From IMG/VR virus record IMGVR_UViG_3300020061_000006, positions 1-61,834 of that record: a DNA stretch of 61,834 nucleotides. One strand, written 5' to 3'. Source of the DNA: a virus. A program made the position numbers and the translations under genes. Below the pieces are notes generated by a model that saw nothing but the letters and a program-made list of their open reading frames with translations, made no database searches and was not told where the DNA came from. Shown here in pieces: positions 23,447 through 32,836 of the stretch (position 1 is its first letter; each line of letters opens with the position of its first letter).

Positions 23447-23793
23447 CAGCTCATCCTTACGAGAGCCACCGTGACGCTCGTGAGCGTTCCGGGGAGAGCT
23501 AGGGTCGCAATGCCAGGCGTATCAACTCCGGCATGCTCTTTACGAAGGGGGAGCCAGCATTCGCCAGTAGTGGCGGCAATTGTGACTGACACCGCAGGAT
23601 TGGCTACGCCATAAGAGGTTTTTCCGGCAACGGTAATTCCGAGAGTCAGAGCACTGCCACTGCCGTTCTTAATAACGACGAACGTATTGTGGCCGCTGCC
23701 AACTTCGGCAGTCATGCTCGTTGCCGGAGTATCGAGTCCGAAATTTATCTTTGTTCCTGCGTCAACCAGATTCTGCACGGTAAGGGCTGTCAT
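23446..23793 (-). CDS. beta-rich virion protein in the connector cluster
   Basis: 115 residues with alternating strands (HNTFVVIKNGSG, LTLGITVAG, AVSVTIAATTGECWLPL, TLTSVTVALVRM). The composition suggests a small Ig-like or decoration protein. No cleavage or binding motif is visible. It lies between tail terminator and tail tube genes. Confidence 0.7.
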   Translation of the reverse strand: MTALTVQNLVDAGTKINFGLDTPATSMTAEVGSGHNTFVVIKNGSGSALTLGITVAGKTSYGVANPAVSVTIAATTGECWLPLRKEHAGVDTPGIATLALPGTLTSVTVALVRMS

Positions 23794-23796
23794 GAT

Positions 23797-24225
23797 TTAA
23801 TCCCCTGCAAATATCGTCGTGAGATGGAGACAGGCTCCAATGTGGGGGATTAGAGGCTTTAGCCTCGTTGAAAGTGAACCCCCATATTCGTCCATCTTCG
23901 TAATCATCGAATCCTCAACGACTCCGCCGAGACTGGGATTTTCGAATATGATTCGGCGCAAACTTTTTTCGCTCGACCCGTCTACGTAGTCGTCCAAAGC
24001 GTTTTGTGCAAATTGGATCTCTGGGATACCGACCATAACCATGAGAGGAAATGACCAGGAGTCGAGCCCACGCCCCATGCTTTTTGTGAAGTCGGCTACG
24101 GGTGGCCCGATTACTACCGCAGGAAGGTTGGTAATATCTGCCCACACTGGATAGATGTTCAATTCCTCTAGCTCCGCGCGAATGGTCGTAGCTATTGCTT
24201 GACGAACTTCACCTAGATTCGGCAT
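23797..24225 (-). CDS. tail terminator-like protein
   Basis: 142 residues. LGEVRQAIATTIRAEL, then NIYPVWADITNLPAVVIGPP and a FPLMVMVG strand resemble the minor tail/terminator proteins that cap the siphovirus tube, two genes upstream of the tube gene. Its ATG overlaps the stop of the connector (TAATG). Confidence 0.75.
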   Translation of the reverse strand: MPNLGEVRQAIATTIRAELEELNIYPVWADITNLPAVVIGPPVADFTKSMGRGLDSWSFPLMVMVGIPEIQFAQNALDDYVDGSSEKSLRRIIFENPSLGGVVEDSMITKMDEYGGSLSTRLKPLIPHIGACLHLTTIFAGD

Positions 24226-24830
24226 TAGCTCGCCACCAATACACTTCCACGCCTGAAATTCTTCAGCTTCTTAAAAGCCAAAGTGTTTTCTCTTAGGACA
24301 ACTACGCTTCCGAATTGATCAGACCCGGCAATTCCAAGTCGTTGGTCTTTCAATTGGAACGTATCAGAAGTCATGATGAAAGCCGCTTGCCGTACTGATG
24401 CCGGCACTGCCGACCATCCCCAACGGGCCGTAACCGATACCAATTCACCCGTAGGAAAGTTACCCTTGATAGTCCAATAGGGAAATCCACCTAGCCCCTG
24501 AACGACGCCATTCGCAGGCTCAAGCACCAGCGATGAATTGTCGTAAGTGGTTCCGTCCGAATCGACTATCAATCCAACATCTGTACTGAAGTCGTCCGTT
24601 ATCAAAATGGACGGATACTTACTCCACTCGCTTCGTTCCATATTCCTTATCGACTTATACTTACGAATAGAAGCCGAACCGGAATCATTGAAGTCCCTAT
24701 GACAGTGGCGAATAATATCTATCGTCGTTGACGAAATGGCATCAGATATTTCTTCGTCGTGATCGGTCGGTTCAATGCTCATGTAGTGACGAACTTCTTC
24801 GAGCGTTAGGAAATCAGCGCCCAGGGTCAT
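24225..24830 (-). CDS. head-tail connector (adaptor) protein
   Basis: 201 residues. FLTLEEVRHYMSIEPTDHDEEI opens like gp6/gp15-type adaptors (a helical bundle reading the portal), with VSVTARWGWSAVPASVRQA in the middle, a hallmark of this family. It probably forms the ring beneath the portal. Confidence 0.85.
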   Translation of the reverse strand: MTLGADFLTLEEVRHYMSIEPTDHDEEISDAISSTTIDIIRHCHRDFNDSGSASIRKYKSIRNMERSEWSKYPSILITDDFSTDVGLIVDSDGTTYDNSSLVLEPANGVVQGLGGFPYWTIKGNFPTGELVSVTARWGWSAVPASVRQAAFIMTSDTFQLKDQRLGIAGSDQFGSVVVLRENTLAFKKLKNFRRGSVLVAS

Positions 24831-24832
24831 GG

Positions 24833-25102
24833 TTAGACCCCTGTTCGCAATACCTGAACCACTGAAGAAGAAGCCGTGATTCCGTAAAGAGCCTCGCCGC
24901 TACTCAGCTTGATAGGCCACGGCAGGTCTGCACTAGCCGCAAGCTTGTACCCATTAGATGTGGTAACCGTGGCGGAACCTATGAACAGGTCAGCAGCACC
25001 ATTGGTGATATACAGCGTCTGTCCGGACACCCCATCAGAATCAGCAACGCTTAGGAGTGTCGCCGTGGTGGAAACGGTGACCGCAGCACTTCCGGTGGCC
25101 AT
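24833..25102 (-). CDS. small beta-rich capsid-region protein
   Basis: 89 residues, Ala/Ser/Thr-rich, with strands SAAVTVSTTATLLSV, TLYITNGAADLFIG, ALYGITASSSVVQVLR. It resembles short decoration or bacterial-Ig-like phage proteins found between capsid and connector genes. Strong AAGGAG ribosome site. Confidence 0.75.
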   Translation of the reverse strand: MATGSAAVTVSTTATLLSVADSDGVSGQTLYITNGAADLFIGSATVTTSNGYKLAASADLPWPIKLSSGEALYGITASSSVVQVLRTGV

Positions 25103-25114
25103 ATGGCATACTCC

Positions 25115-25378
25115 TTACTTATCGCTTTTGGGGCTCTGCATTTTGTTGGCGGCTGCTGCCGTCTGCTTGGCCGCTGCCGGCTTCTTAGGATCCGGCTTAG
25201 GCTCTACGGGAACAGGCTCCGGTGCCGGCTCAGGCTCCGCTAGACCATTCTTCTCAAGCCACTCATCCGAAACCTCAGAGCCTGCGGAATGAACAAGGAA
25301 GCCGTGACCGCTGGGATTGTCGTCAGCCCAAACGATCTCGTTATTTCGTGTTCGCAGGATGTCTACGTCAATTTTCAT
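25115..25378 (-). CDS. head-region protein with Pro/Ala/Lys-rich tail
   Basis: 87 residues. A short folded half (VDILRTRNNEIVWADDNPSG) is followed by a disordered tail (EPEPAPEPVPVEPKPDPKK). Such tails often link head proteins or tether packaged DNA. Function unknown. Confidence 0.7.
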   Translation of the reverse strand: MKIDVDILRTRNNEIVWADDNPSGHGFLVHSAGSEVSDEWLEKNGLAEPEPAPEPVPVEPKPDPKKPAAAKQTAAAANKMQSPKSDK

Positions 25379-25389
25379 TCGACATCCCC

Positions 25390-25776
25390 TTACACGTAGT
25401 AGAGAGTCACGCGAAACTTGCCGGCCGTAGCAGTGCCCACGATTACAGCCTTTACGTTGCGCGTCGCGGTAGTCTTAAGCGACGTATCGCCGGTCGCATC
25501 AGGAATTACGTCCTTGCGGCCCGTGGTCCATGTGGTGAGATCCGCAGGCGCATAAACATCGTTGGCGCCTTCGAGCTGAACCTTTACACTAGTAGCGCCA
25601 GTAATTGCCGTAAGAACCTCAACATAGCCACTCGTCACAAAAGAACCGACAGGGACACTATTGTCGTTGCCGTTAATACCGCGCAAGGTCTTAGTTCCAG
25701 CCGTGCCGCCGTCCTTTGCGAAATCATATTCCGCAATTACTACCTTAGGGGTTGTCGTACCCTCAATGATTCCCAT
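25390..25776 (-). CDS. beta-rich virion protein
   Basis: 128 residues with strands PKVVIAEYDF, GYVEVLTAITGATSVKVQLEG and FRVTLYYV. Composition and place next to the capsid suggest a head decoration protein. It and the next gene upstream have similar lengths and both begin near an LEG or LLEGSIDG strand, so they may be distant relatives. Confidence 0.7.
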   Translation of the reverse strand: MGIIEGTTTPKVVIAEYDFAKDGGTAGTKTLRGINGNDNSVPVGSFVTSGYVEVLTAITGATSVKVQLEGANDVYAPADLTTWTTGRKDVIPDATGDTSLKTTATRNVKAVIVGTATAGKFRVTLYYV

Positions 25777-26132
25777 TAAGAAACACCCAATCCATTAATT
25801 CCGAACACGCTTACAGACACGGTAGGAGAGGTTCCGCCGCTGATATTAGAAATGTTCAGGCGAACAATTCTAGAGATCTGAACAGGGCCGTTTGACTGAG
25901 GAAAATGAGTAAATACAACGCTTGGAGCGTCCAGGTCGCTTCCGCTTCCGCCCTCAAGAACCGGGTACCAATTGACGCCATCAATCGATCCCTCAAGTAG
26001 AACCGTCGCAAAATCAGGACTACCGGTTGTACTTACCTGCATTCCAAAATATCTAACATCGGCCGCATATTCCGATTCCGTAGCGCCCGTTACGGTGGCG
26101 TCCGTTATCCAGTAAATCTTCTCGAATTCCAC
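25776..26132 (-). CDS. virion protein downstream of the capsid gene
   Basis: 118 residues from GTG 26132, which has GGAGG five bases upstream. An earlier in-frame ATG at 26201 would translate through the capsid terminator hairpin, so GTG is preferred. FGMQVSTTGSPDF, TVLLEGSIDGVNWYPV and SRIVRLNISN form a lectin-like or discoidin-like beta sandwich, common in capsid fibres and decoration proteins. Confidence 0.75.
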   Translation of the reverse strand: MEFEKIYWITDATVTGATESEYAADVRYFGMQVSTTGSPDFATVLLEGSIDGVNWYPVLEGGSGSDLDAPSVVFTHFPQSNGPVQISRIVRLNISNISGGTSPTVSVSVFGINGLGVS

Positions 26133-26145
26133 AAAGCCTCCAAAA

Positions 26146-26186
26146 GAAAGGGGGTGCAACCGCCGAAACGATTGCACCCCCTTTTG
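26146..26186 (-). terminator. intrinsic terminator after the capsid gene
   Basis: On the minus strand GGGGGTGCAA...TTGCACCCCC (10-bp stem) is followed by TTTCTTTT. It lies 45 bases after the capsid stop, so capsid mRNA can be made in excess of the downstream tail genes. Confidence 0.9.
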
Positions 26187-26225
26187 ACTTTTCTCAAACA
26201 CCAGTTCGAATGACTGGGAAAAAAA

Positions 26226-27500
26226 TTAGACGCCAGTAACCTTGCAGAAGGCGGCCGGACGGTAGACGACGAAAGCCGCACGCATGTCCGCACGCATGGC
26301 CTGTTTGCCGTTCACGAAGTAATCGGAGTGCGAGTTAGAAACCTGCACGTTGATACCGCGCTTGACGGCAAGCTCGCTGTAGTTAGCGAAGTCTCCGACG
26401 ATGATGGTGCCGGCCACTAGCGCCTGCGCCTCAGTCACCTGAAGTCCCCAGATACGCGAAACGCCGGTGTCGCTCGGGTTGCCCCAGATGTACAGACCAT
26501 CAGCAGTACGCAGAAGTCGAATACCCTGCCAGTCAAAGGGGTTGAACACCGCTGCGTTCGGCATAGCTCCACCGGTAACGCGAACGTTCGTCATGGCCTT
26601 GTAAACAGCATCCGGGGTAGCGTCGCTACCCTTTGCCTGCGTCTGGATGCCCGAGTAGGTAGTCAGACCCTTAAGGTTCGGAGCGTTGCCATCGCCAGCG
26701 AGAATCTGGGAGTCCAGACGCTGACGCACCATGAACGGAAGGCGGTTGTCAACGTAGCCACGAACCTGAGCAACATCCTCAAGCTGTTCATCCGTGATTG
26801 CGAGATAAACCGAGATCTTACGGACGGGCGAACTCTGCTCAGTAAGCTCGAAATCAGTCTGAGGATAGGCGCCACCCTCCGCGACTTCTGTGGCATTTGT
26901 TACGCCATCAGTGCCGAATCCAGTCTCTTCCATGAACACGACCGCAGACTGATTAGTAGCATTCTGCGGAACGATGTCAACGACCTGAATCGGGCGGGTC
27001 ACGAAGTCAACGACACGGCCGGTACGGATGTTCTGAGGTGCCCAGCCATCACCGGTGCTTATGTCCGTGGCAGCAGTCTTCAGCATAAGGCCCTTGAGGT
27101 CAATATCCAAGGTCGCCTCAGGACCAGAATTACCGGTCTTACCCTTGTAAGCCTGCGACTCAATAAACAGATCACCAAAAGACTTGCGCTGAGCAGGAAT
27201 ATTTGCGTTGTTGTTCTCATTGCCGCGCTCACCATCGCGGGCATTCGGCGCCTGCTGAATGCGCTGCGCAGCCTTGAGAGTTTCCTGCAAGTCGTCGTGC
27301 TTAGTGCCCAGGTCGTTAAGTTCGTGGTTCCACTCGCGAACCTGCTTGGCAACCTCGAAGGTGTTACCAGTAACAGACTTCACCTTAGTGAAGTCCATTT
27401 CCGGCCCCGCCTCAGAGATGACCGCTGAAACCTTGGCACGGAGGTTATCAATCTTGCCCTTTACTTCCTTCAGGGCGGGGAAGTCAATTTCAGTAGCCAT
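26226..27500 (-). CDS. major capsid protein, HK97 fold
   Basis: 424 residues from ATG 27500 (AGAGGAATAA upstream); the longer in-frame opening adds a basic segment overlapping the protease gene and is unlikely. Residues 5-110 are a helical delta/scaffold segment (ALKEVKGKIDNLRAKVSA). The mature part shows HK97 features: the GDGWAPQNIRTG entry, TQTDFELTEQSSPVRKISVYLAITDEQLED spine and E-loop region, and the C-terminal AMRADMRAAFVVYRPAAFCKV strand. The protease directly upstream would remove the delta domain. Confidence 0.95.
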   Translation of the reverse strand: MATEIDFPALKEVKGKIDNLRAKVSAVISEAGPEMDFTKVKSVTGNTFEVAKQVREWNHELNDLGTKHDDLQETLKAAQRIQQAPNARDGERGNENNNANIPAQRKSFGDLFIESQAYKGKTGNSGPEATLDIDLKGLMLKTAATDISTGDGWAPQNIRTGRVVDFVTRPIQVVDIVPQNATNQSAVVFMEETGFGTDGVTNATEVAEGGAYPQTDFELTEQSSPVRKISVYLAITDEQLEDVAQVRGYVDNRLPFMVRQRLDSQILAGDGNAPNLKGLTTYSGIQTQAKGSDATPDAVYKAMTNVRVTGGAMPNAAVFNPFDWQGIRLLRTADGLYIWGNPSDTGVSRIWGLQVTEAQALVAGTIIVGDFANYSELAVKRGINVQVSNSHSDYFVNGKQAMRADMRAAFVVYRPAAFCKVTGV

Positions 27501-28608
27501 TGGTATTATTCCTCTGTATTTCCATAAGATCGAAAATGGCAGCTTCGCGGGCAAGTTCCTCTTGCGGCGTGTCAACGACCGCCTTAAGGTTCTTAAGCTC
27601 ATCATTCAGCCAATCGAGCATTTCGACTGATGCGTGAGACATGGTGCGGCCCTTTGCGGCTCGCATTGCCGCAATCTCCTGCGCGCGAAGAATAAGGTCA
27701 GATACCGAAGCCAAGACAGCGGCACATTCGTCAGCGAATTTAAGCGAGGTCGAATTGGTATTCGCGCGGAGTTCAGGAACCTCGCGCTTAGCCTCTTCCA
27801 GGTGCGCGGCAAGGTGGTTGTAAACACCGCGCCGGTCGGCATCGGGGATGCCGGCCCCTCCACGTGCTCCATTAAGGATTGCAATACCCGTGATGCAAGC
27901 GCGGATATTGGCCTCACCCTTGACGGCTTCATGGTGGGGAAATTTGTAGGACTCCTTAACTTCAGGATCCTTAGTGGGGTCACACCAGGCAAAAACACTT
28001 CGGAGATCAGACACCGAAGATTCCGCAGGGATACCCTTTATCGCCTTGCTACCGTTCCATTCGCCGTCCGCAGCCTTAGTAAGGTGCGGGCGAATTGCAG
28101 CCTTGTAAGCATCGCCAGCCATTGCGGCCTGCTCCTTAGCGGCCTTAGTGCCTAGAGTGCGGGTATTAACTCCGGCACCCTGCATAACCGGCGACACTTC
28201 ATGGACCTTGACGGCATTAAGGAATCGAACGTCTTGTCCATCGAATACGCCAGGGGCTGCGTCCAGGATGTCAAATCCGTAGGACCACTCACCCAATCCA
28301 CTTTTGGCAAGTTCGGCCACGGTATTAAACGCGTCTACGCCGTGCGTGGTGTCCATGAAGAACTGCATATCTGCAATTGCTTCAGACTTAGTGGTTCGGA
28401 TAACACCCTTGCCAACGGGAAGCTGGCCGGACCAACTCTGATGACCGTAGGCGCTGACGACGATGGGTGCACCATCCTGGATTGCATCCGGAGGTGTTAC
28501 GTCGCCGTCTTTGTCAATTACGTTGAATGTCGAGAACACCGCCTCGACTTCACCCTTGGCGGCATCCTTGATTCGTATTGTGGAAGAGAAATCCTTACGG
28601 ATGGGCAT
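27490..28608 (-). CDS. prohead protease with extra C-terminal domain
   Basis: 372 residues from ATG 28608. Residues 1-165 are the HK97 U35-type protease: GEVEAVFSTFNVIDKDGDV, catalytic His in SAYGHQSW, GEWSYGFDI, and catalytic Ser in HEVSPVMQGAG. Residues 205-290 form a second conserved domain (YKFPHHEAVKGEANIRACI, GVYNHLAAHLEEA) often fused to phage proteases. A helical tail overlaps the capsid start. It matures the prohead. Confidence 0.92.
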   Translation of the reverse strand: MPIRKDFSSTIRIKDAAKGEVEAVFSTFNVIDKDGDVTPPDAIQDGAPIVVSAYGHQSWSGQLPVGKGVIRTTKSEAIADMQFFMDTTHGVDAFNTVAELAKSGLGEWSYGFDILDAAPGVFDGQDVRFLNAVKVHEVSPVMQGAGVNTRTLGTKAAKEQAAMAGDAYKAAIRPHLTKAADGEWNGSKAIKGIPAESSVSDLRSVFAWCDPTKDPEVKESYKFPHHEAVKGEANIRACITGIAILNGARGGAGIPDADRRGVYNHLAAHLEEAKREVPELRANTNSTSLKFADECAAVLASVSDLILRAQEIAAMRAAKGRTMSHASVEMLDWLNDELKNLKAVVDTPQEELAREAAIFDLMEIQRNNTNGY

Positions 28609-28637
28609 AGCAATTTCCAATCGGTACCAGGAACCGG

Positions 28638-30050
28638 TTAGTTGCCATTTGGACCATTGCCCGGAGAAGTCGGGTCTTGTCCATTGGCTGATTTAGGAGG
28701 TAGTTCAGAAAGGGGGGGTTGCATTTGTACGGAAACAAGGCCGGTATGCTGACCGGTCAAAAGGCCAAGATCCCGCGTCATCGTCGCCTGAACTGACGCG
28801 TCCGGCTTGTATCCGGATTTAATAAGCGAATCGATGGAGTTAGCCTGAATGCGGAAGATCTCCGCCAGGTCTGTTTCATCCTCGCGAAGGAAAGCCACAT
28901 CTGAGGTGTCGTACCAAAGTGCGGCTTGGCTATTAGGCGCGTTGACGACGTTCTGAAGGCTCGCCGCAGCAATGCGCCACAACGTGCGAATGGTGCCGTC
29001 AGCGAGACGCCGGCGAGCGGCTGCGTAGTTGCCAGCATTAAGGCCGGAACCCTGCAATCCCTCAGAGAAGCCAACCCACTGAGGGGGCATTCCGCCGGCT
29101 GACGCTATGCGCGACTCGCCCTTTCCGACCGTTGCGGAGAAGTCGAGCTGCCGGAAATCCATTGTCAGTGGCGTTACGTCTGCGCCACCCAAAAGGAAGA
29201 GCGTCTTATAAGCATTGAACGCCCCCTGATGGCCTGCTTTGAATTGCAAGACGAATTCGTCAAAGTCTTCTTTCGAAGTATCCTTATCGAATTTGACAGC
29301 GAGGTTCGGAACGGCGGCATGATCGAAAAATTGCTTCTTATGCAAGGTGGACGACATGTCCGCTTGAATCTCAAGCAGGATTGGCGTAAGCCACGACATG
29401 CCACGGAATCGAGCAACAGGATCCGGTGTCGGCGAATAATGGCAGACTTCATCAGGCATAAGCAGGACCGTTGGCGCTTGCCCGTTGTCCTGTTGCGGCA
29501 CACCGCTTAGCTGCGTGCTATACATGTATCCGATGATTCGCGCATCCGCCGCAAAAGGATCCTTGTTGCTGGCGAGGCTTGAACCGATAAGGATGATGAC
29601 CCAATCGGGACGCAAGCGCGTGAGCCGCAGCCCCTGGCCGGCGGCTGCCTTTCCATAGCGCCCAAGGTCGTCGGTACGCGTCCAGTACGAGTTCCCTGCG
29701 AGCGAAGCGTCCTGTTCCATACGCGCAAGCAATTCGCCTGTCGTGCCGCCTGGCCATGGCGTTTCCAATATGGAAAGCTCTGGACTGCCGAACAGATTGC
29801 CCTTATTAATCCTGTCGCGCCAAATGAAGGTACCTTCAGAAAACAGCTTCATTCGCGCATCAATTACAGAAAAAATAGTACCATTGCGCTTGTAGGCGCC
29901 TTGTGCATATCCCTCGAAATCGTTGTCTAGTCTTTCCTCGGTAGATATCCCAGAAGCGACGAAGGGGAGATTCAATAGGTCTGTCTGCCAGAACGGCGGC
30001 TGGACGAATGACTTTTTTTCCCTGCCGAATAGGCGTTTCCAGAATGCCAT
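28638..30050 (-). CDS. portal protein
   Basis: 470 residues from ATG 30050 (GGGGGTGACAACTTT upstream). MAFWKRLFG is a typical portal N-terminus; the body has FRGMSWLTPILLEI, GGMPPQWVGFSEGLQGSGLNAG and RRRLADGTIRTLW, matching HK97-type (SPP1 relatives) portals. The Pro-rich tail (PPKSANGQDPTSPGNG) is disordered. It lies between the terminase and the protease, as usual. Confidence 0.92.
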   Translation of the reverse strand: MAFWKRLFGREKKSFVQPPFWQTDLLNLPFVASGISTEERLDNDFEGYAQGAYKRNGTIFSVIDARMKLFSEGTFIWRDRINKGNLFGSPELSILETPWPGGTTGELLARMEQDASLAGNSYWTRTDDLGRYGKAAAGQGLRLTRLRPDWVIILIGSSLASNKDPFAADARIIGYMYSTQLSGVPQQDNGQAPTVLLMPDEVCHYSPTPDPVARFRGMSWLTPILLEIQADMSSTLHKKQFFDHAAVPNLAVKFDKDTSKEDFDEFVLQFKAGHQGAFNAYKTLFLLGGADVTPLTMDFRQLDFSATVGKGESRIASAGGMPPQWVGFSEGLQGSGLNAGNYAAARRRLADGTIRTLWRIAAASLQNVVNAPNSQAALWYDTSDVAFLREDETDLAEIFRIQANSIDSLIKSGYKPDASVQATMTRDLGLLTGQHTGLVSVQMQPPLSELPPKSANGQDPTSPGNGPNGN

Positions 30051-30057
30051 AAAGTTG

Positions 30058-31563
30058 TCACCCCCAAGCCATTGCAGTGGTTGTGGTTTTCTCAAATGAG
30101 AGCTTTTCGTGACCCCACAAAGCCAATGTCATGCAAACTGCGGGACTGATATCCACGTTCACGTTCGGTCGAGCCAGCGCCCAGAGTCCGGCCAAGTCGC
30201 GCTTTGATGCGCCGCGCATTGCGTTGTTAAGGTCCGTCTGATCGCGGTGCCACAGGTACGGCTCATTGTTCTTTGCCGGACAAATAGCGGAGCGCATCTT
30301 TCCGCACGCCTGAGCGTATTCACGCGCGGTAGGAGAAACGACTCTGATGCCGGCGGCTTCGAGTGCCGGCTTGAGGTCTCCGGCCTGCGATGTCATGTCG
30401 ATGATGAAAGCAATGGGCTTCCAACGCTTCTGCAATTCCTTAGCGCGCTCTACGACCCAATTGGCACCGGGGCGATAGTCAATCTCGGTTCCGTCACCAC
30501 GACTCGTTATTTCAGCGACCTTGCTGCCGTCGCCGGCATCGCCTACCGCGAGAATGCAGGAGTGCGAACGATCCGGATTCGTATCAATGGCGAAGACGAG
30601 TGGCCGCTGTGGAGCGAGGGATTCCGTAGTTCGAGCCAGCCAATGTTCCTCCGAAAGCACTTTCCATTGCTCGGTCGGATTGGGCCAGTCTCCGACGCCT
30701 AGTCGCTCCTGCTTAAACAGCACAGGACCGAGCGAACGGAATTCTTTCTCTATATGCTCCCGAGAAATGGTTATACCCATACTCGGATTAGCTATTGCCC
30801 ACGCCTCAGGATCGGTAATCGATTCGTGGTCAGGACACTTGTAATCCTTGACCTCGGGATCGCAATAGTCGTTGCAGTGATTTATGGACCATTCAAGATA
30901 TGAAAGCGAAGGATCTTCTCCCTTGAGCGCACGCGCACGCACCGCACCGAATTGCGTAGACTCCTGATTGCCGGCGGATCCCGTATACCAAAGCTGTGGA
31001 TTGCCAGTCACTGATCGAGCCGACATCGTAGGGATAAGCGCGGCAACCGCCGTATCGGCTAGGTACATCGCTTCGTCCAGGATGATTAGATCACCGGTGA
31101 AGCCACGGCCACCGCCCTTGGTCCGCGTACGGAATCTGATCTTTTGTTTGTTCTTTAGAGTGATTCCCTCATCGCCGTGCGAACGCGACACGCGCATCAC
31201 TTCGCGGTCGAGATCTGGATTACTTTCAATGAGAGTTAGCAAACGCTCGAATGCCTCAAGCGAAGTATCGAAGAGGTGCGCTGAATGTATGATGAACTTC
31301 TCGCCAAACAAAAAAAGCCCGGCAAGTTCCCGGGCTTCTAGAATGCTTCCTTTTCCATTTTGTCGAGAAACCATTAGGCCAACTTCGAAAGCTGACCACT
31401 TTCCGTCGTCTCTTACTCCGAGCGACTTTCTTAGTACCGTCTTTTCCCATTCGAACAAATGCAGACCGGCTGTTGCCGCAAGTTCTATCGCGTCATCACC
31501 GAGACTGTATGTTGTTGAAATAGGCGTATGCATGATCCGTGGATCCTGAACGCCAATCATCAT
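30058..31563 (-). CDS. terL: terminase large subunit
   Basis: 501 residues from ATG 31563 (31560 is possible); a longer upstream opening is a shadow of the small-subunit gene. Walker A VSRQNGKGS (residues 65-73) and Walker B LIILDEA mark the packaging ATPase. The nuclease half has the acidic FAIDTNPDRSHS motif and a second acidic site near IIDMTSQAGDL. The DxNPDR motif places it among actinophage terminases of the HK97 lineage. It cuts and pumps DNA into the prohead. Confidence 0.95.
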   Translation of the reverse strand: MMIGVQDPRIMHTPISTTYSLGDDAIELAATAGLHLFEWEKTVLRKSLGVRDDGKWSAFEVGLMVSRQNGKGSILEARELAGLFLFGEKFIIHSAHLFDTSLEAFERLLTLIESNPDLDREVMRVSRSHGDEGITLKNKQKIRFRTRTKGGGRGFTGDLIILDEAMYLADTAVAALIPTMSARSVTGNPQLWYTGSAGNQESTQFGAVRARALKGEDPSLSYLEWSINHCNDYCDPEVKDYKCPDHESITDPEAWAIANPSMGITISREHIEKEFRSLGPVLFKQERLGVGDWPNPTEQWKVLSEEHWLARTTESLAPQRPLVFAIDTNPDRSHSCILAVGDAGDGSKVAEITSRGDGTEIDYRPGANWVVERAKELQKRWKPIAFIIDMTSQAGDLKPALEAAGIRVVSPTAREYAQACGKMRSAICPAKNNEPYLWHRDQTDLNNAMRGASKRDLAGLWALARPNVNVDISPAVCMTLALWGHEKLSFEKTTTTAMAWG

Positions 31564-31949
31564 CTCGGCAGCTCGCTGCCCTTGGGTCGCGTCCGGCGGC
31601 TGTCCTGCCGGCGCGCGGCAGACTGCGGAGACGCTGAGGTCTCCGTCCCGCCACCCGTACGCTTGCTGACGCGGTTGCGGATGGTCGCCAGGTCCGGCAC
31701 GTCCGACGGGAGCCCCGGGGACGCCTGAGGGGCCGCAGGGGCCTTGTCCATGGCCTCGATCTTGGCCAGGCAATCCATGAGTCTATTGGTCAATGGTGCA
31801 ATCTCTTTGTAGTCCGGACCGCTTCTATTGCAGTGTTCGCATTCGTTGCCACTGAGCGCTCTGCCGAGCATGTCACGGATAGCTTTAAGAGATTCAAGCG
31901 TGTCGTCTTGCCGTAGGACGCCTAGCAGGACATCGGGTATCTCTTGCAT
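31560..31949 (-). CDS. terminase small subunit (putative)
   Basis: 129 residues from ATG 31949 (AAAGGAGCGTCT upstream). N-terminal helix (MQEIPDVLLGVLRQDDTLESLKAIRD), a CEHC knuckle (ECEHCNRSG), a second helix and a basic Arg/Ser-rich tail. Small size, position just before terL and the coupled TGA/ATG junction support a small-subunit role; sequence alone is not diagnostic. Confidence 0.75.
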   Translation of the reverse strand: MQEIPDVLLGVLRQDDTLESLKAIRDMLGRALSGNECEHCNRSGPDYKEIAPLTNRLMDCLAKIEAMDKAPAAPQASPGLPSDVPDLATIRNRVSKRTGGGTETSASPQSAARRQDSRRTRPKGSELPR

Positions 31950-31975
31950 AGACGCTCCTTTGGGTGCGGCCCCAG

Positions 31976-32596
31976 TTATCGATTTCCCTTTATGGAATTG
32001 CAAACCCTGTGCATTAGTTGAACGTTAGAAAGAAGATCATTGCCACCATTTGAAAGCGCTACGCGATGATCTATAGTCGGGCCCATAGGCAGTAGACCCG
32101 AAAGCTCCATGTCTACCGGACAATTACAATATTGACATTCGTAATTATCTCTTTCGGCTATCTCAAAGAGCGAATACTTTTCGCTATGAGCACCGATCTT
32201 CCTTGCCCTACGCGCGCGATGCTTACGCCTATCGCGTTCTGCTCTTCTCTTGTCTGCGCATGGCTCGCACAGTCTCACGCCATTTGACTTGACGGCTTCA
32301 GTTGGAAGACTGCAATCCGTGCATGGATTTACTGTTACGCCAACCATCCTGTTTTGCCTGTAATAATTTCTGTGGTATTTACGTATACTGCCGTGATTCT
32401 CTGTGGCCCATTTTTCCAAGAGATGCTTTTTGCATATTCCACTACTGCCAGCGTGAGAATCGCAATCAACGAATGAACACGCTCTATTCTTCCTACATGA
32501 CTGACACGTCATCTCGCCAGGTGGCAGAGATTTCGTACTTCGCCATAGCAGCTTTCCGCATCCGCTCGCGCATGGAACATCGGCCTTTCTGGGCAA
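31976..32596 (-). CDS. HNH endonuclease beside the terminase
   Basis: 206 residues from TTG 32596 (AAAAGGAG upstream). Several C-x2-C knuckles lie in the first 130 residues; residues 150-206 are an HNH domain: ECQYCNCPVDMEL, TIDHRVALSNGGNDL, NVQLMHRVCNSIKGNR. HNH proteins next to terminases are needed for DNA packaging in HK97-like phages, as partners of TerL at cos. It ends inside the small-subunit leader. Confidence 0.85.
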   Translation of the reverse strand: MPRKADVPCASGCGKLLWRSTKSLPPGEMTCQSCRKNRACSFVDCDSHAGSSGICKKHLLEKWATENHGSIRKYHRNYYRQNRMVGVTVNPCTDCSLPTEAVKSNGVRLCEPCADKRRAERDRRKHRARRARKIGAHSEKYSLFEIAERDNYECQYCNCPVDMELSGLLPMGPTIDHRVALSNGGNDLLSNVQLMHRVCNSIKGNR

Positions 32597-32836
32597 CGCT
32601 CATTCTCCTTTTAAATTTTATGCACGCTAACTCTTCAAGATCATTTAGGAAACACGCAATTTAGAGAGGAAATAGGTCAGGAGTGGGGGCAGGGTCAGCC
32701 ACGGTCCATGATCAGTTGCATACCCACCCCCCCACATGTATACCTATGCGTTGCCGGTACCATTTGCTCCCCTATCCACACATGTGATTGATCAATGCAA
32801 TGACATATGACAGAGCTCTGCGGTCGGCGGCTCAAG
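32597..32836. other. intergenic DNA between the HNH genes, candidate cos region
   Basis: 240 bases without a gene. It holds GGGGGCAGGG and ACCCACCCCCCCAC tracts about 30 bases apart and an ACATGTGATTGATCAATG segment. Cohesive-end sites of Streptomyces phages often lie between HNH and terminase genes and have a GC-rich overhang. No diagnostic sequence can be read. Confidence 0.25.

Noticed and set aside
27501-27605. N-terminal extension of the capsid gene
   Set aside because: The basic 35 residues overlap the protease gene and ATG 27500 has a proper ribosome site.
31564-31773. 70-residue N-terminal extension of terL
   Set aside because: Overlaps the small-subunit gene in another frame and is Pro/Gly/Arg-rich shadow sequence.
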